Numbered from the stretch's first letter, positions 1 through 12,222 are shown. The stretch is DNA of 37,790 nt from Staphylococcus arlettae (GCF_002902345.1 NZ_PPQB01000033.1:1-37790), one strand, 5' to 3'. Notes: generated from the sequence alone by a model not told the origin. Numbers and translations: made by a program.

Positions 1-52
1 AGCGCCGATGGTAGTTGGATTTACATCCCGCTAGAGTAGGACGTTGCCAGGC
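1..52 (+). rRNA. rrf: 5S rRNA, 3' part (cut by window start)
   Basis: These 52 bases are identical to positions 37673-37724, the 3' half of the complete 5S rRNA at the other end of the window. The gene is cut by the window edge, so it is probably the last gene of an rRNA operon lying to the left; that 16S/23S part is inference. Confidence 0.95.
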
Positions 53-60
53 AAAAGTAT

Positions 61-116
61 ACAATTGTTAAAACAATTGCATAAGTAGTACTAATGCATT
101 ACATGCAAAGTACTAC
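61..116 (+). repeat. hairpin-rich direct repeat, copy 1
   Basis: This ~56 bp element is repeated at 221-276 with five mismatches. It holds two stem-loops: an 8-bp stem (62-69 with 72-79) and a longer one (83-92 with 109-118) that encloses an inner 5-bp stem (95-99 with 103-107). It begins eight bases after the 5S rRNA end and lies upstream of the terminator at 126-148, so it is probably in the 3' trailer of the rRNA transcript. Confidence 0.75.
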
Positions 117-125
117 TTTAGAGCC

Positions 126-148
126 GAGACCGAGAGGTCTCTTTTTTT
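126..148 (+). terminator. rRNA operon terminator
   Basis: A perfect 6-bp stem (GAGACC with GGTCTC), a 4-nt loop and a run of seven T form an intrinsic terminator. It lies about 75 bp after the 5S rRNA end and closes the upstream rRNA operon. A separate 7-bp inverted repeat (151-157 with 166-172) follows it without a T run. Confidence 0.8.
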
Positions 149-220
149 ATGTCTAGAATATACTATCTAGACCGCAGTGTCTTAAGAACAAAAGCAGGGA
201 GTTGCCACGAAAAAAGGTGT

Positions 221-276
221 ACAATTGCTGGAGCAATTGCATAAGTAGTACTAGTGCATTACATGCAAAGTACTAC
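221..276 (+). repeat. hairpin-rich direct repeat, copy 2
   Basis: This is the second copy of the element at 61-116. The first stem (222-229 with 232-239) has T68-A73 of copy 1 replaced by C228-G233, so pairing is kept, and its loop is GG instead of AA. The second stem is unchanged. Upstream, 190-210 resembles a decayed 5S rRNA 3' end, so the duplicated block probably once began inside a 5S gene. Between this copy and the next gene lies only a weak promoter candidate: an extended -10 (TGa then TAAGAT, 299-307) without a good -35. Confidence 0.75.
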
Positions 277-346
277 TAATGTAAACTACTTTTAAATCTG
301 ATAAGATAGAACGTGTTAAATTATAAGATATATGGATGTGATTACT

Positions 347-2669
<2,323 letters not shown>

Positions 2670-2675
2670 AATTAC

Positions 2676-2749
2676 GGTTGCTATATGGCATTCCTCAGGT
2701 GACAAGCATGTTGCTTAAACCTAAAGATTGCCTTATATGCAGCCTTTTT
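2676..2749 (+). terminator. Long irregular terminator hairpin between pstA and holB
   Basis: The outer arms 2676-2690 and 2729-2744 pair as a long stem with small bulges. Inside lie AGGT/ACCT and AAGCA/TGCTT pairings. The 3' arm is followed by TTTTTAT. The holB ribosome binding site (AAAGGAG, 2754-2760) begins only five bases after the T run, so there is no room for a promoter between them. It may act as a partial terminator or an attenuator. Confidence 0.7.
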
Positions 2750-2770
2750 ATATAAAGGAGTATTTTAGCG

Positions 2771-3697
2771 ATGGACGAATTAGCGATGCTGACAAATGCA
2801 TATCAATCAAATAAGTTATCACATGCCTATTTATTTGAAGGTGACGATGCCCAAACAATGCAGCAAGTCGCAATTGACTTTGCAAAACTTATCTTATGTG
2901 ATGACCAACAACAATGTCAGTTAAAAGTAGAAAATTTCAATCACTCTGACTTTATGTATATATCTTCCGAAGAGACAACAATAAAAAAAGAACAAATTGA
3001 ACAATTAGTGCGACATATGAATCAATTGCCAATTGAAAGTACGCATAAAGTATATATCATTGAATCGTTTGAAAAATTAACAGTTCAAGGTGAAAATAGT
3101 ATTTTGAAATTTTTAGAAGAGCCACCAGAGAACACAATCGCTATTTTACTATCCACTAAACCAGAGCAAATTTTAGATACGATTCATTCGCGCTGTCAGC
3201 ATGTTTATTTTAAACCGATTGATAAGCTGAAATTTATTCAACGACTTGAAGAACGTGAAATATCACGGCCAGTTGCAGAGTTGATTAGTACATATACAAC
3301 GCAAATTGATACCGCAGTGGCTTTAAATGAAGAGGCAGATTTGGCAGCGTTTCGTAAAAGTGTGTTGCGTTGGTGTAATTTATTGTTAACGAATAAATAT
3401 ATGGCACTTATCGGCATTGTAGAGCTCTTAAAACAAGCAAAAAATAGAAAATTACAGTTACTAGCCTTATCGGCAATTAACGGTTTCTTTGAAGATGTTA
3501 TGCATGCTAAAGTAGGTACAGAGCAAAACTACATTTATCATGATATCAAGACAGATATTGAAAAGTATGCTAAGCAAATGGCATATAATCAAATTATTTT
3601 AATGTATGACCAAATTACGGAAGCACATAAAAAATTGAACCAAAATGTAAATCCTACATTAGTGTTTGAACAAATAGTTATAAAAGGGGTGAATTGA
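2771..3697 (+). CDS. holB: DNA polymerase III delta' subunit
   Basis: Delta' is a stator subunit of the clamp loader that places the beta clamp on primed DNA. The 308-residue protein has the AAA+ clamp-loader layout with a degenerate P-loop region (EGDDAQT) where an ATPase would have GxxGxGK, the FLEEPP motif, and the SRC motif (IHSRCQ) that acts as arginine finger in clamp loaders. The C-terminal helical domain follows. The start has AAAGGAG ten bases upstream. It is directly followed by ricT, as in other Bacilli. Confidence 0.95.
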   Translation: MDELAMLTNAYQSNKLSHAYLFEGDDAQTMQQVAIDFAKLILCDDQQQCQLKVENFNHSDFMYISSEETTIKKEQIEQLVRHMNQLPIESTHKVYIIESFEKLTVQGENSILKFLEEPPENTIAILLSTKPEQILDTIHSRCQHVYFKPIDKLKFIQRLEEREISRPVAELISTYTTQIDTAVALNEEADLAAFRKSVLRWCNLLLTNKYMALIGIVELLKQAKNRKLQLLALSAINGFFEDVMHAKVGTEQNYIYHDIKTDIEKYAKQMAYNQIILMYDQITEAHKKLNQNVNPTLVFEQIVIKGVN

Positions 3698-3698
3698 T

Positions 3699-4502
3699 AT
3701 GCAAAATGTGGTTGGTATCGACTTTCAAAAATCAGGGAAACTAGAATATTATTCACCTATGAATGTTGATTTAGAAGTAGGTCAATGGGTTGTTGTAGAA
3801 TCAAAAAGAGGAATAGAAATGGGTCGTGTAAAATACGGACCTTTAGATGTTGCTGACGAAGATGTGACATTACCGTTAAAACAAATTGTACGAGTTGCAA
3901 CAGCAGAAGATATTGAACATTACGAACAAAACGAACAAGATTCAGCAGAAGCGTTGGAATTATGTAAAAACACAGTGCAACAATTAGACTTAGCGATGCG
4001 TTTAGTTAATTGTGAATTTACGTTAGATAAATCTAAAGTTATTTTTAACTTTACTTCTGACGATAGGGTAGATTTTAGAAAACTAGTAAAAATTCTAGCA
4101 CAAAAGTTGAAAACTCGAATAGAGCTAAGACAAATTGGTGTAAGAGACGAAGCGAAATTACTTGGTGGCATAGGTCCGTGTGGACGTTCGTTATGTTGTT
4201 CCACGTTTTTAGGTGATTTTGAGCCAGTATCTATTAAGATGGCGAAAGATCAAAACCTGTCGTTAAATCCAACAAAAATTTCAGGCGCATGTGGACGTTT
4301 AATGTGTTGTTTAAAATATGAAAATGATTATTATGAAGAAGCACGTGCACAATTGCCAGATGTAGGAGATGCTATTGAGACTCCTGAAGGAAACGGTAAG
4401 GTTGTGGGATTAAATATATTAGATATTTCTATGCAGATAAAAGTAGATGGTTTAGAACAACCTTTAGAGTATAAAGTTGAAGAGTTAGAAGCGTTTAATT
4501 AG
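3699..4502 (+). CDS. ricT: PSP1-domain protein RicT (YaaT)
   Basis: This is a PSP1-domain protein of 267 residues. In B. subtilis RicT forms the Ric (Y) complex with RicA and RicF, carries Fe-S clusters and promotes RNase Y-dependent mRNA maturation. Two cysteine-rich motifs, GPCGRSLCC and GACGRLMCC, are the expected ligand region. The start (AAAGGGGTGA at 3683-3692) lies two bases after the holB stop. Whether the Ric complex works the same way here is inference from the family. Confidence 0.93.
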   Translation: MQNVVGIDFQKSGKLEYYSPMNVDLEVGQWVVVESKRGIEMGRVKYGPLDVADEDVTLPLKQIVRVATAEDIEHYEQNEQDSAEALELCKNTVQQLDLAMRLVNCEFTLDKSKVIFNFTSDDRVDFRKLVKILAQKLKTRIELRQIGVRDEAKLLGGIGPCGRSLCCSTFLGDFEPVSIKMAKDQNLSLNPTKISGACGRLMCCLKYENDYYEEARAQLPDVGDAIETPEGNGKVVGLNILDISMQIKVDGLEQPLEYKVEELEAFN

Positions 4503-4517
4503 GAGGCTTTCACTAAG

Positions 4518-4859
4518 TTGAATAGAAGTGAAATATTTGAAAGACTTGCGGATTTAGAAGCGCATGTAAATCAAATTAATAAAAATATGGTAGAATTGAA
4601 AAACTTAACTGTAGAATTAGTTGAAGAAAATGTCGCATTACAAATAGAAAATGAGAATTTTAAAACGTTAATAGATAAAGAAGAAGTCACAAAAGAAGTT
4701 GTCAATGATGCAACTGTAAATAAAAAGCAACCATTGAGAAGTAAAGATAATCTAGCGATGTTATACAAAGAAGGTTTTCATATTTGTAAAGGCGAATTAT
4801 TTGGAAAACACCGTAAAGGCGACGATTGCTTATTTTGTCTTGATGTCTTGAGTGAATAA
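4518..4859 (+). CDS. yabA: Replication initiation control protein YabA
   Basis: YabA binds DnaA and the DnaN clamp and restrains replication initiation. The 113-residue protein has an N-terminal coiled-coil (about residues 1-55), a linker, and a C-terminal zinc module with H88, C90, C104 and C107. The start codon is TTG at 4518, preceded by AGGAGG at 4501-4506 with 11 nt spacing; no better ATG exists in frame. The gene follows ricT closely, and a terminator follows it. Confidence 0.95.
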   Translation: MNRSEIFERLADLEAHVNQINKNMVELKNLTVELVEENVALQIENENFKTLIDKEEVTKEVVNDATVNKKQPLRSKDNLAMLYKEGFHICKGELFGKHRKGDDCLFCLDVLSE

Positions 4860-4894
4860 ACAATTGTTTTAAAAATAGTTATAGATAGCAAGAG

Positions 4895-4955
4895 AGGATG
4901 AAGTGTCAGCGATAGGCTTGAATAATAGCAAGCATTGCCATTTCATTCTTTTTTT
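4895..4955 (+). terminator. Terminator after yabA
   Basis: AGGATGAAGTG (4895-4905) pairs fully, with two G-T wobbles, with CATTTCATTCT (4939-4949). GCGAT/ATTGC and GCTTG/CAAGC stack inside it, and a T run ends at 4955. The ribosome binding site of the next gene starts at 4963, so the next gene needs read-through or a promoter inside this structure. Confidence 0.75.
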
Positions 4956-4973
4956 GGAGCGTGGAGGCAAGGT

Positions 4974-5702
4974 ATGGAATTATTGGCAAATGAACGTTTA
5001 GACCAGTTAATTAAAGAAGAATTAAGTATTATTCAAAATGACGAAGTGTTTTCATTTTCGACAGATGCGCTATTATTGGCACATTTTACAGAAGTACGCA
5101 AAAAAGACCGTATATTAGATTTATGTTCCGGCAATGGTATCATTCCACTATTATTATCGGATAAAGGCGAACAACACATCGACGCTATAGAAATTCAACA
5201 GCAACTGGTAAATATGGCAGATCGAAGTATTCAGCACAATCAGCTAACAGGGCGTATTAAAATGTATGAGATGGATTTAAAACAAGCTCATATGCACTTT
5301 AAGCCATCCCAATATAATTTAGTAACGTGTAATCCACCGTATTTTAAAGCCAATCAGTTACACCAGCATCAAAAGGATGCACATAAAATTGCGAGACATG
5401 AAATATTATGTACATTAGAAGATTGTTGTTTGGCAGCAAGGCATTTATTGAAACAAGGTGGTCGTTTTATGATGGTCCATCGTGCAGAACGGGTGATGGA
5501 TGTACTAAGTGAAATGCGCAAATATCAAATTGAACCGAAAAAGTTACATTTGATTTATAGTAAAACAGAACGGTCAGCACAAACGATTGTTGTTGAAGGA
5601 CGTAAAAATGGGAATCAAGGACTAGCGATTCAACCACCGTTTTATATTTATAATGAAGATGGCACGTATTCTGATGAAATGAGAACAGTTTATTATGGAT
5701 AA
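4974..5702 (+). CDS. yabB: tRNA1(Val) A37 N6-methyltransferase family protein
   Basis: This is a 242-residue Rossmann-fold methyltransferase. The SAM-binding motif LDLCSGNGIIPLL and the catalytic NPPY motif (CNPPYFKAN), typical of adenine-N6 and related amino methyltransferases, are both present. It belongs to the TrmN6/YabB family, expected to modify tRNA1(Val) A37. The start at 4974 has GGAGG at 4963-4967; an upstream TTG at 4935 lies inside the terminator and has no ribosome binding site. It overlaps yazA by 8 bp. Confidence 0.9.
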   Translation: MELLANERLDQLIKEELSIIQNDEVFSFSTDALLLAHFTEVRKKDRILDLCSGNGIIPLLLSDKGEQHIDAIEIQQQLVNMADRSIQHNQLTGRIKMYEMDLKQAHMHFKPSQYNLVTCNPPYFKANQLHQHQKDAHKIARHEILCTLEDCCLAARHLLKQGGRFMMVHRAERVMDVLSEMRKYQIEPKKLHLIYSKTERSAQTIVVEGRKNGNQGLAIQPPFYIYNEDGTYSDEMRTVYYG

Positions 5703-5946
5703 TCATTATATTTATATCGTGAAATGTAGTGATGGCACTTTATATACAGGTTACGCTAAAGATATAGAGCAACGCATAGCTAAACATAATGCTGGTAAGG
5801 GTGCAAAGTACACTAAAGTTCGACGTCCAGTGACATTAGTCTATTCGGAAGTGTTTGAAACTAAATCGGCAGCACTAAAAAGAGAATATGAAATCAAAAC
5901 ATTTTCAAGACAAAAAAAATTACAGATGATTAGTGAGGTGAACTAA
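5695..5946 (+). CDS. yazA: GIY-YIG domain protein, YazA type
   Basis: This is a small 83-residue GIY-YIG nuclease-fold protein, made almost entirely of the domain. The first motif is present as YIYIVKC and the second as YTGYAKDIEQR with the conserved arginine; a basic helix (SAALKREYEIK) follows. The family sits between a methyltransferase and rsmI across Bacilli, yet its substrate is not known; family relatives include UvrC and SLX1 nuclease domains. It overlaps yabB by 8 bp and abuts rsmI directly. Confidence 0.9.
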   Translation: MDNHYIYIVKCSDGTLYTGYAKDIEQRIAKHNAGKGAKYTKVRRPVTLVYSEVFETKSAALKREYEIKTFSRQKKLQMISEVN

Positions 5947-6795
5947 ATGGCTACGTTATATTTAGTAGGTACACCGATAGGGAATTTGGCAGATATTACA
6001 TATAGAGCAGTTGACACTTTGAAGAATGTCGATGTAATTGCGTGTGAAGATACACGTGTTACTAAAAAATTATGTAATCATTATATGATTGATACGCCTT
6101 TAAAATCATATCACGAACATAACAAAGCACAACAAACCGATTACCTCATCGAACAATTATTAAATGATACCAATATTGCGTTAGTATCTGATGCAGGATT
6201 ACCGTTAATCAGTGATCCTGGTTATGAGTTAGTAGTTGCTGCACGGGAACATAATATCAAGATTGAAACGATACCAGGGCCTAATGCTGGTTTGACTGCA
6301 TTAATGGCTAGTGGTCTACCATCATTTGTGTATACTTTTATTGGCTTTTTACCACGTAAGGAAAAAGACAAATTACAGGTGCTTGAAACACGCATGTATG
6401 AAGACAGTACGGTGATTTTATATGAATCTCCACATCGTGTGACTGATACATTAAAAGCTATTCGTAAAGTAGATGAATGTAGGCGTGTAACAGTAGGTAG
6501 AGAACTAACGAAAAAATTTGAACAGATTGAAACGGCTACTGTAAATGAGATATTGGTACAAATCGAAGCGGCTACTATCCCATTGAAAGGTGAATTTGTC
6601 CTATTAATTGAAGGTGCCACTGCAACTCAAGATACTTCATGGTTTGAATCAATGTCCATTGAGGAACACGTGCAATACTACACTGCACAAAACATGAAGC
6701 CTAAAGCAGCAATTAAACGAGTGGCTGAAGATAGACAAATGAAAACTAATGAAGTTTATGATATATATCATAACGTTAATGCTGATAATCAATAA
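5947..6795 (+). CDS. rsmI: 16S rRNA (cytidine1402-2'-O)-methyltransferase
   Basis: RsmI methylates the ribose of C1402 in the 16S rRNA decoding centre. The 282-residue protein belongs to the tetrapyrrole-methylase fold: it has the N-terminal LVGTPIGNLADIT loop, ACEDTR, the GLPLISDPG segment, a PGPNA motif and ESPHR. The ribosome binding site (GAGGTGA) lies at the end of yazA. It is the last gene before a 360-bp gap. Confidence 0.96.
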   Translation: MATLYLVGTPIGNLADITYRAVDTLKNVDVIACEDTRVTKKLCNHYMIDTPLKSYHEHNKAQQTDYLIEQLLNDTNIALVSDAGLPLISDPGYELVVAAREHNIKIETIPGPNAGLTALMASGLPSFVYTFIGFLPRKEKDKLQVLETRMYEDSTVILYESPHRVTDTLKAIRKVDECRRVTVGRELTKKFEQIETATVNEILVQIEAATIPLKGEFVLLIEGATATQDTSWFESMSIEEHVQYYTAQNMKPKAAIKRVAEDRQMKTNEVYDIYHNVNADNQ

Positions 6796-6799
6796 ACAC

Positions 6800-6923
6800 A
6801 AGGAATACAGAAGTTATACTTCTGCATAAGAAGCTCTAATCTTAATAAATTAAGAAGAGCATAAGGAATACAGAAGTTATGCTTCTGCATAAGAAGCTCT
6901 AATCTTAATAAATTAAGAAGAGC
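6800..6923 (+). repeat. Tandem duplication, two ~61 bp units
   Basis: Positions 6800-6860 are repeated at 6863-6923 with one mismatch (6819 A, 6882 G). Each unit carries a 7-bp stem (6808-6814 with 6818-6824 in copy 1) and a second hairpin (GCTCT/AGAGC around TCTTA/TAAGA, 6833-6860). The single mismatch turns an A-T pair into a G-T wobble, so the stem survives. In copy 2 the second stem extends to 8 bp. Neither copy has a T run on the + strand, so they are not plain rsmI terminators. Confidence 0.85.
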
Positions 6924-6927
6924 TTCT

Positions 6928-6963
6928 AAAAAAATTTACCATAAAGGGCTTGATTTATGGTAA
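6928..6963 (-). terminator. Intrinsic terminator acting on the minus strand
   Basis: A perfect 10-bp stem (6936-6945 with 6954-6963) has an 8-nt loop and, read on the minus strand, is followed by A and seven T. On the + strand there is no T run after it. No minus-strand gene is visible nearby. The rest of the gap to 7097 shows no gene. Confidence 0.6.
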
Positions 6964-7097
6964 TGTAGATAGGATAGAGCATATAATTATATTTAATACA
7001 ATGACTTATTTATTTGGCATACATAGAAGTGATGTTGTGTGTGTTTTACAAGTCGTATAGGGCTAGTCATTACACGTACAGACACATCTCGACTTCA

Positions 7098-7126
7098 TTG
7101 AAAACAAAAATAAATTTAGATATATT
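7098..7126 (+). promoter_or_regulatory. Candidate SigA promoter of metS
   Basis: TTGAAA (7098-7103), a 17-bp spacer and TATATT (7121-7126) fit a housekeeping promoter. The predicted start near 7133 gives a leader of only ~23 nt, which leaves no room for a T-box or riboswitch from this promoter. Confidence 0.55.
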
Positions 7127-7131
7127 TATAG

Positions 7132-9126
<1,995 letters not shown>

Positions 9127-9147
9127 TAATCTGAAGGAGCGATATAG

Positions 9148-9915
9148 ATGCTTATCGATACACATGTACATTTAAATGCAGACGAATATGATGAAGATTT
9201 AGAAACAGTCATAACACGTGCTCGAGAAAATGGCGTGGATCGTATGTTTGTGGTAGGTTTTGATACACCAACTGTAGAACGTACGATGGAGTTGATTGAG
9301 CAGTACGATTTCATCTATGGCATTATTGGTTGGCATCCTGTTGATGCTATTGATTGTACAGAAGAGCGATTAGAATGGATAGAAAAGCTTGCTGAACATC
9401 CAAAAATTATTGGTATAGGTGAAACGGGTCTGGACTATCATTGGGATAAATCGCCAAAAGATATACAACAAGAAGTGTTTAGAAAGCAAATTGCTTTAGC
9501 GAAACGTGTTAACTTACCGATTATTATCCATAATAGAGAAGCGACTCAAGATTGTGTAGATATTTTAAAAGAAGAACATGCTGAAGAAGTAGGTGGCATT
9601 ATGCATAGCTTTAGTGCTTCACCGGAAATTGCTTTGGATGTTATTCATAAACTCAATTTTTACGTTTCATTAGGTGGACCTGTGACTTTTAAAAATGCTA
9701 AGCAACCAAAAGAAGTTGCGCAACAGGTACCATTTGATAAACTGTTGGTAGAAACGGATGCACCATTTTTATCTCCGCACCCATATAGAGGTAAACGAAA
9801 TGAACCGGCACGTGTAACATTAGTTGCAGAGCAAATTGCTGAATTACGCGGTGTAAGTTATGAAGAAGTATGTCAACAAACAACTAAAAACGCAGAAACA
9901 TTATTTAAATTGTAA
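9148..9915 (+). CDS. tatD: TatD family metal-dependent hydrolase
   Basis: This is a 255-residue TIM-barrel hydrolase (YabD/TatD family). Metal-binding residues appear in order: DTHVHLN at the start (H6, H8), GETGLDYHW, the PIIIHNRE strand, MHSF, and ETDAPFL. Family members act as metal-dependent 3'-5' exonucleases or deoxyribonucleases; the cellular role in Staphylococcus is not settled. The ribosome binding site is GAAGGAG. It lies 21 bp after metG. A structured terminator follows. Confidence 0.92.
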   Translation: MLIDTHVHLNADEYDEDLETVITRARENGVDRMFVVGFDTPTVERTMELIEQYDFIYGIIGWHPVDAIDCTEERLEWIEKLAEHPKIIGIGETGLDYHWDKSPKDIQQEVFRKQIALAKRVNLPIIIHNREATQDCVDILKEEHAEEVGGIMHSFSASPEIALDVIHKLNFYVSLGGPVTFKNAKQPKEVAQQVPFDKLLVETDAPFLSPHPYRGKRNEPARVTLVAEQIAELRGVSYEEVCQQTTKNAETLFKL

Positions 9916-9926
9916 CTAAACTGTTG

Positions 9927-10011
9927 AGAAAGATATTGGTACACACTATGGGATTAACTTTAGGAGTTGAATAATAACCATAATGTTGTAGCGGTATCTT
10001 TCTTCTTTTTT
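9927..10011 (+). terminator. Terminator between tatD and rnmV
   Basis: AGAAAGATAT (9927-9936) pairs with GTATCTTTCT (9994-10003), ending with a T-rich tract to 10011. The long loop contains a further TATGG/CCATA pairing. The rnmV ribosome binding site (AAAGGTG) starts about 20 bp later. Confidence 0.6.
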
Positions 10012-10046
10012 GAAATAGACTTAGTTGTAGAAAGGTGTAACAATAA

Positions 10047-10598
10047 ATGAAAATAACTGAATTTATTGTAGTTGAAGGTAGAGATGATACTGAAAAAGTC
10101 AAAAGAGCTGTAACATGTGATACGATTGAGACAAATGGTAGTGCCATTGACCAAGCAACATTACAAGTTATTGCGCATGCGTTTGAAACGCGTGGTGTAA
10201 TTGTATTAACTGATCCAGATTTCCCAGGTGATAAAATACGAAACACTATTCGTCAGCACATTCCAGGTGTAAAACATGCATATATTGACCGCGAGAAAGC
10301 TAAAAATAAACATGGGAAAATCGGCGTTGAGCATGCCAGTATTTCAACAATTCGTGAAGCATTAACTAATGTGAGTACTCCGTTTGAAGAAGGGCATGAA
10401 TCCATTAGTAAAGAAGTACTTATTGATTTAGGTTTAATCATTGGTAAGGATGCACGCAAAAAACGTGATATTCTAGGAGCTAAACTGCATATCGGACATT
10501 CAAATGGCAAACAATTATTAAATAAATTAAATGCGTTTGGTTATACGGAACAAGATGTCCGTGATGCCCTCGCGGATGAAAAAGGAAGTGATTCATAA
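10047..10598 (+). CDS. rnmV: Ribonuclease M5
   Basis: RNase M5 makes the final cuts that yield mature 5S rRNA, working on 5S precursor with ribosomal protein L18. The 183-residue protein has an N-terminal Toprim domain with VVEGRDD (8-14, catalytic E10) and the later LTDPDFPG acidic motif. The C-terminal basic half binds RNA. The ribosome binding site is AAAGGTG. It shares one base with ksgA. The window itself carries two 5S genes that are its substrate. Confidence 0.96.
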   Translation: MKITEFIVVEGRDDTEKVKRAVTCDTIETNGSAIDQATLQVIAHAFETRGVIVLTDPDFPGDKIRNTIRQHIPGVKHAYIDREKAKNKHGKIGVEHASISTIREALTNVSTPFEEGHESISKEVLIDLGLIIGKDARKKRDILGAKLHIGHSNGKQLLNKLNAFGYTEQDVRDALADEKGSDS

Positions 10599-11488
10599 TG
10601 GAAATGAAGGATATTGCAACGCCATCGCGTACAAAAGCGTTGTTAAATCAATATGGATTTGATTTTAAAAAAAGTTTGGGCCAAAACTTTTTAATAGACG
10701 TAAATATCATTCACAAAATAATAGATGCAAGTGATATCGATGAATACACTGGTATTATTGAAATTGGACCGGGAATGGGGTCGTTAACAGAACAATTAGC
10801 AAAACATGCTCAAAAAGTACTGTCGTTTGAAATTGATCAACGTCTTATCCCAGTGCTCGATGATACATTAGCGCCTTATGATAACGTGACAATTATAAAT
10901 GAAGATATTTTAAAAGCAGATATTGCTACATATGTACATCAACATTTAGCAGAATGCGATAAAATTATGGTAGTAGCCAATTTACCATATTACATTACTA
11001 CACCAATCTTATTGAATTTAATGCAACAAACATTGCCAATTGATGGTTATGTAGTAATGATGCAAAAAGAAGTTGGCGAACGTCTAAATGCACAAGTAGG
11101 TACTAAAGCGTATGGCTCATTGTCCATCGTAGCTCAATATTACACTGAGACAAGCAAAGTATTAACTGTGCCTAAATCAGTATTCTTACCGCCACCAAAT
11201 GTAGATTCAATTGTAGTGAAATTAATGAAACGGGAGGCACCTCAAGTTCAAGTTGATAATGAAAATGAATTTTTCAAATTAACAAAAGCAGCTTTTAGCC
11301 AACGTCGCAAAACTATTAATAATAACTATCAAAGTCTCTTTAAAGAAGGGAAAAAGAATAAAGCGCTGATTGCAGAATGGTTAGAAAGTTCAGGTATTGA
11401 TCCGAAAAGAAGAGGGGAAACGCTTTCTATTAAAGAATTCGCACTCCTCTATAACAATTTAAAAAAATTCTCAGAATTACAATTTTAA
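10598..11488 (+). CDS. ksgA: 16S rRNA (A1518/A1519) N6-dimethyltransferase KsgA
   Basis: KsgA (RsmA) dimethylates two adjacent adenines in the 3' terminal hairpin of 16S rRNA during small-subunit maturation. The 296-residue protein shows LGQNFLID, the SAM loop [14 protein letters not shown], and the NLPY catalytic motif ([11 protein letters not shown]). The C-terminal domain (about 210-296) follows. The ATG overlaps the rnmV stop by one base, with AAAGGAAGTG upstream, so the two are translationally coupled. Loss of KsgA gives kasugamycin resistance in known bacteria. Confidence 0.97.
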   Translation: MEMKDIATPSRTKALLNQYGFDFKKSLGQNFLIDVNIIHKIIDASDIDEYTGIIEIGPGMGSLTEQLAKHAQKVLSFEIDQRLIPVLDDTLAPYDNVTIINEDILKADIATYVHQHLAECDKIMVVANLPYYITTPILLNLMQQTLPIDGYVVMMQKEVGERLNAQVGTKAYGSLSIVAQYYTETSKVLTVPKSVFLPPPNVDSIVVKLMKREAPQVQVDNENEFFKLTKAAFSQRRKTINNNYQSLFKEGKKNKALIAEWLESSGIDPKRRGETLSIKEFALLYNNLKKFSELQF

Positions 11489-11492
11489 TGTG

Positions 11493-11521
11493 TTGACATT
11501 TGTTCTCTACCTTGCTAAAAT
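11493..11521 (+). promoter_or_regulatory. veg promoter P1 (SigA)
   Basis: TTGACA (11493-11498), a 17-bp spacer and TAAAAT (11516-11521) with TG one base before the -10 form a near-consensus extended promoter directly after the ksgA stop codon. Confidence 0.75.
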
Positions 11522-11531
11522 TAAAATTTAT

Positions 11532-11561
11532 TTGACAATTTATCGCTAAATGTGTTATTAT
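11532..11561 (+). promoter_or_regulatory. veg promoter P2 (SigA)
   Basis: TTGACA (11532-11537) is followed by TATTAT (11556-11561) with 18-bp spacing. Its start near 11568 lies just before the veg ribosome binding site (AGGTGGGG, 11575-11582), giving a very short leader. Confidence 0.75.
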
Positions 11562-11586
11562 ACAATATGTAGCGAGGTGGGGCAAT

Positions 11587-11850
11587 ATGCCAAAATCTAT
11601 TGGAGACATCAAAAATACACTTGATTGTCAATTAGGAAACCGTATTGTACTAAAAGCGAATGGTGGTCGTAAGAAAACAATTGAACGTAGTGGAGTGTTA
11701 AAAGAAACATATCCATCTGTTTTTATTGTTGAGTTAGACCAAGATAAACATAACTTCGAGCGTGTGTCTTATACATACACTGATGTTTTAACAGATAACG
11801 TACAAGTTTCTTTCGAGGAAGATAGTCATCACGAAGCAATTGCACACTAA
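11587..11850 (+). CDS. veg: Veg protein
   Basis: This is an 87-residue Veg family protein (DUF1021), with an SH3-like small beta fold predicted from the family. It has the conserved N-terminus MPKSIGDIK and the central NGGRKKTIE region. In B. subtilis Veg promotes biofilm matrix gene expression through effects on SinR; Staphylococcus has no SinR that I know of, so its role here is open. It has its own two strong promoters and its own terminator, so it is probably a highly transcribed single gene. Confidence 0.93.
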   Translation: MPKSIGDIKNTLDCQLGNRIVLKANGGRKKTIERSGVLKETYPSVFIVELDQDKHNFERVSYTYTDVLTDNVQVSFEEDSHHEAIAH

Positions 11851-11913
11851 ATATGCGTGTTTTTTCTAACACGTTATTTAAGTACACACGTATTAAACTT
11901 AATAATTGTTTAC

Positions 11914-11946
11914 ATAATGAGGTGCACTAGCACCTCATTATTTTTG
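11914..11946 (+). terminator. veg terminator
   Basis: A perfect 12-bp stem (11914-11925 with 11930-11941) with loop ACTA is followed by a T run to 11946. A weaker hairpin (CGTGTT/AACACG) lies just after the veg stop codon. Confidence 0.9.
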
Positions 11947-12222
11947 TGCCCAATTTTGCACTGTTCATAATATAACTTAGAAGTTATTTTAGCGAATACA
12001 AGATTATAAGTTTATTCACTTTTTCATATCGTGTAGAATAGTATGATAAGAAATGATTTTGAAGGATCGATGTTTAAGCAATACGCTAAAGGCGTATATT
12101 ATAATATGATTCGCTATTCAATATTAAGTTTTCAAACAAACTTTGTTGAATAACTCTAAATATGACATAACATTATGTTAAAATCATTTTATTACCATAT
12201 CGAAGTGAAAGAGGGTGGAGAT
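11947..12222 (+). other. Non-coding gap between veg and ispE
   Basis: No gene is visible on either strand. A small inverted repeat (ATACGC/GCGTAT, near 12081-12097) and a TATAAT at 12100-12105 without a good -35 are present. In B. subtilis the spore gene sspF lies here; no trace of it is visible. Confidence 0.5.

Noticed and set aside
61..280. CRISPR-like array from the repeats after the first 5S
   Set aside because: Only two copies, 160 bp apart, with a terminator between them and no cas genes.
7066..7098. Minus-strand frame beginning ATG-AAG-TCG (MKS…) at the place of Bacillus abrB
   Set aside because: It stops after 11 codons and shares only the first three residues with AbrB, so it is not evidence of a remnant gene.
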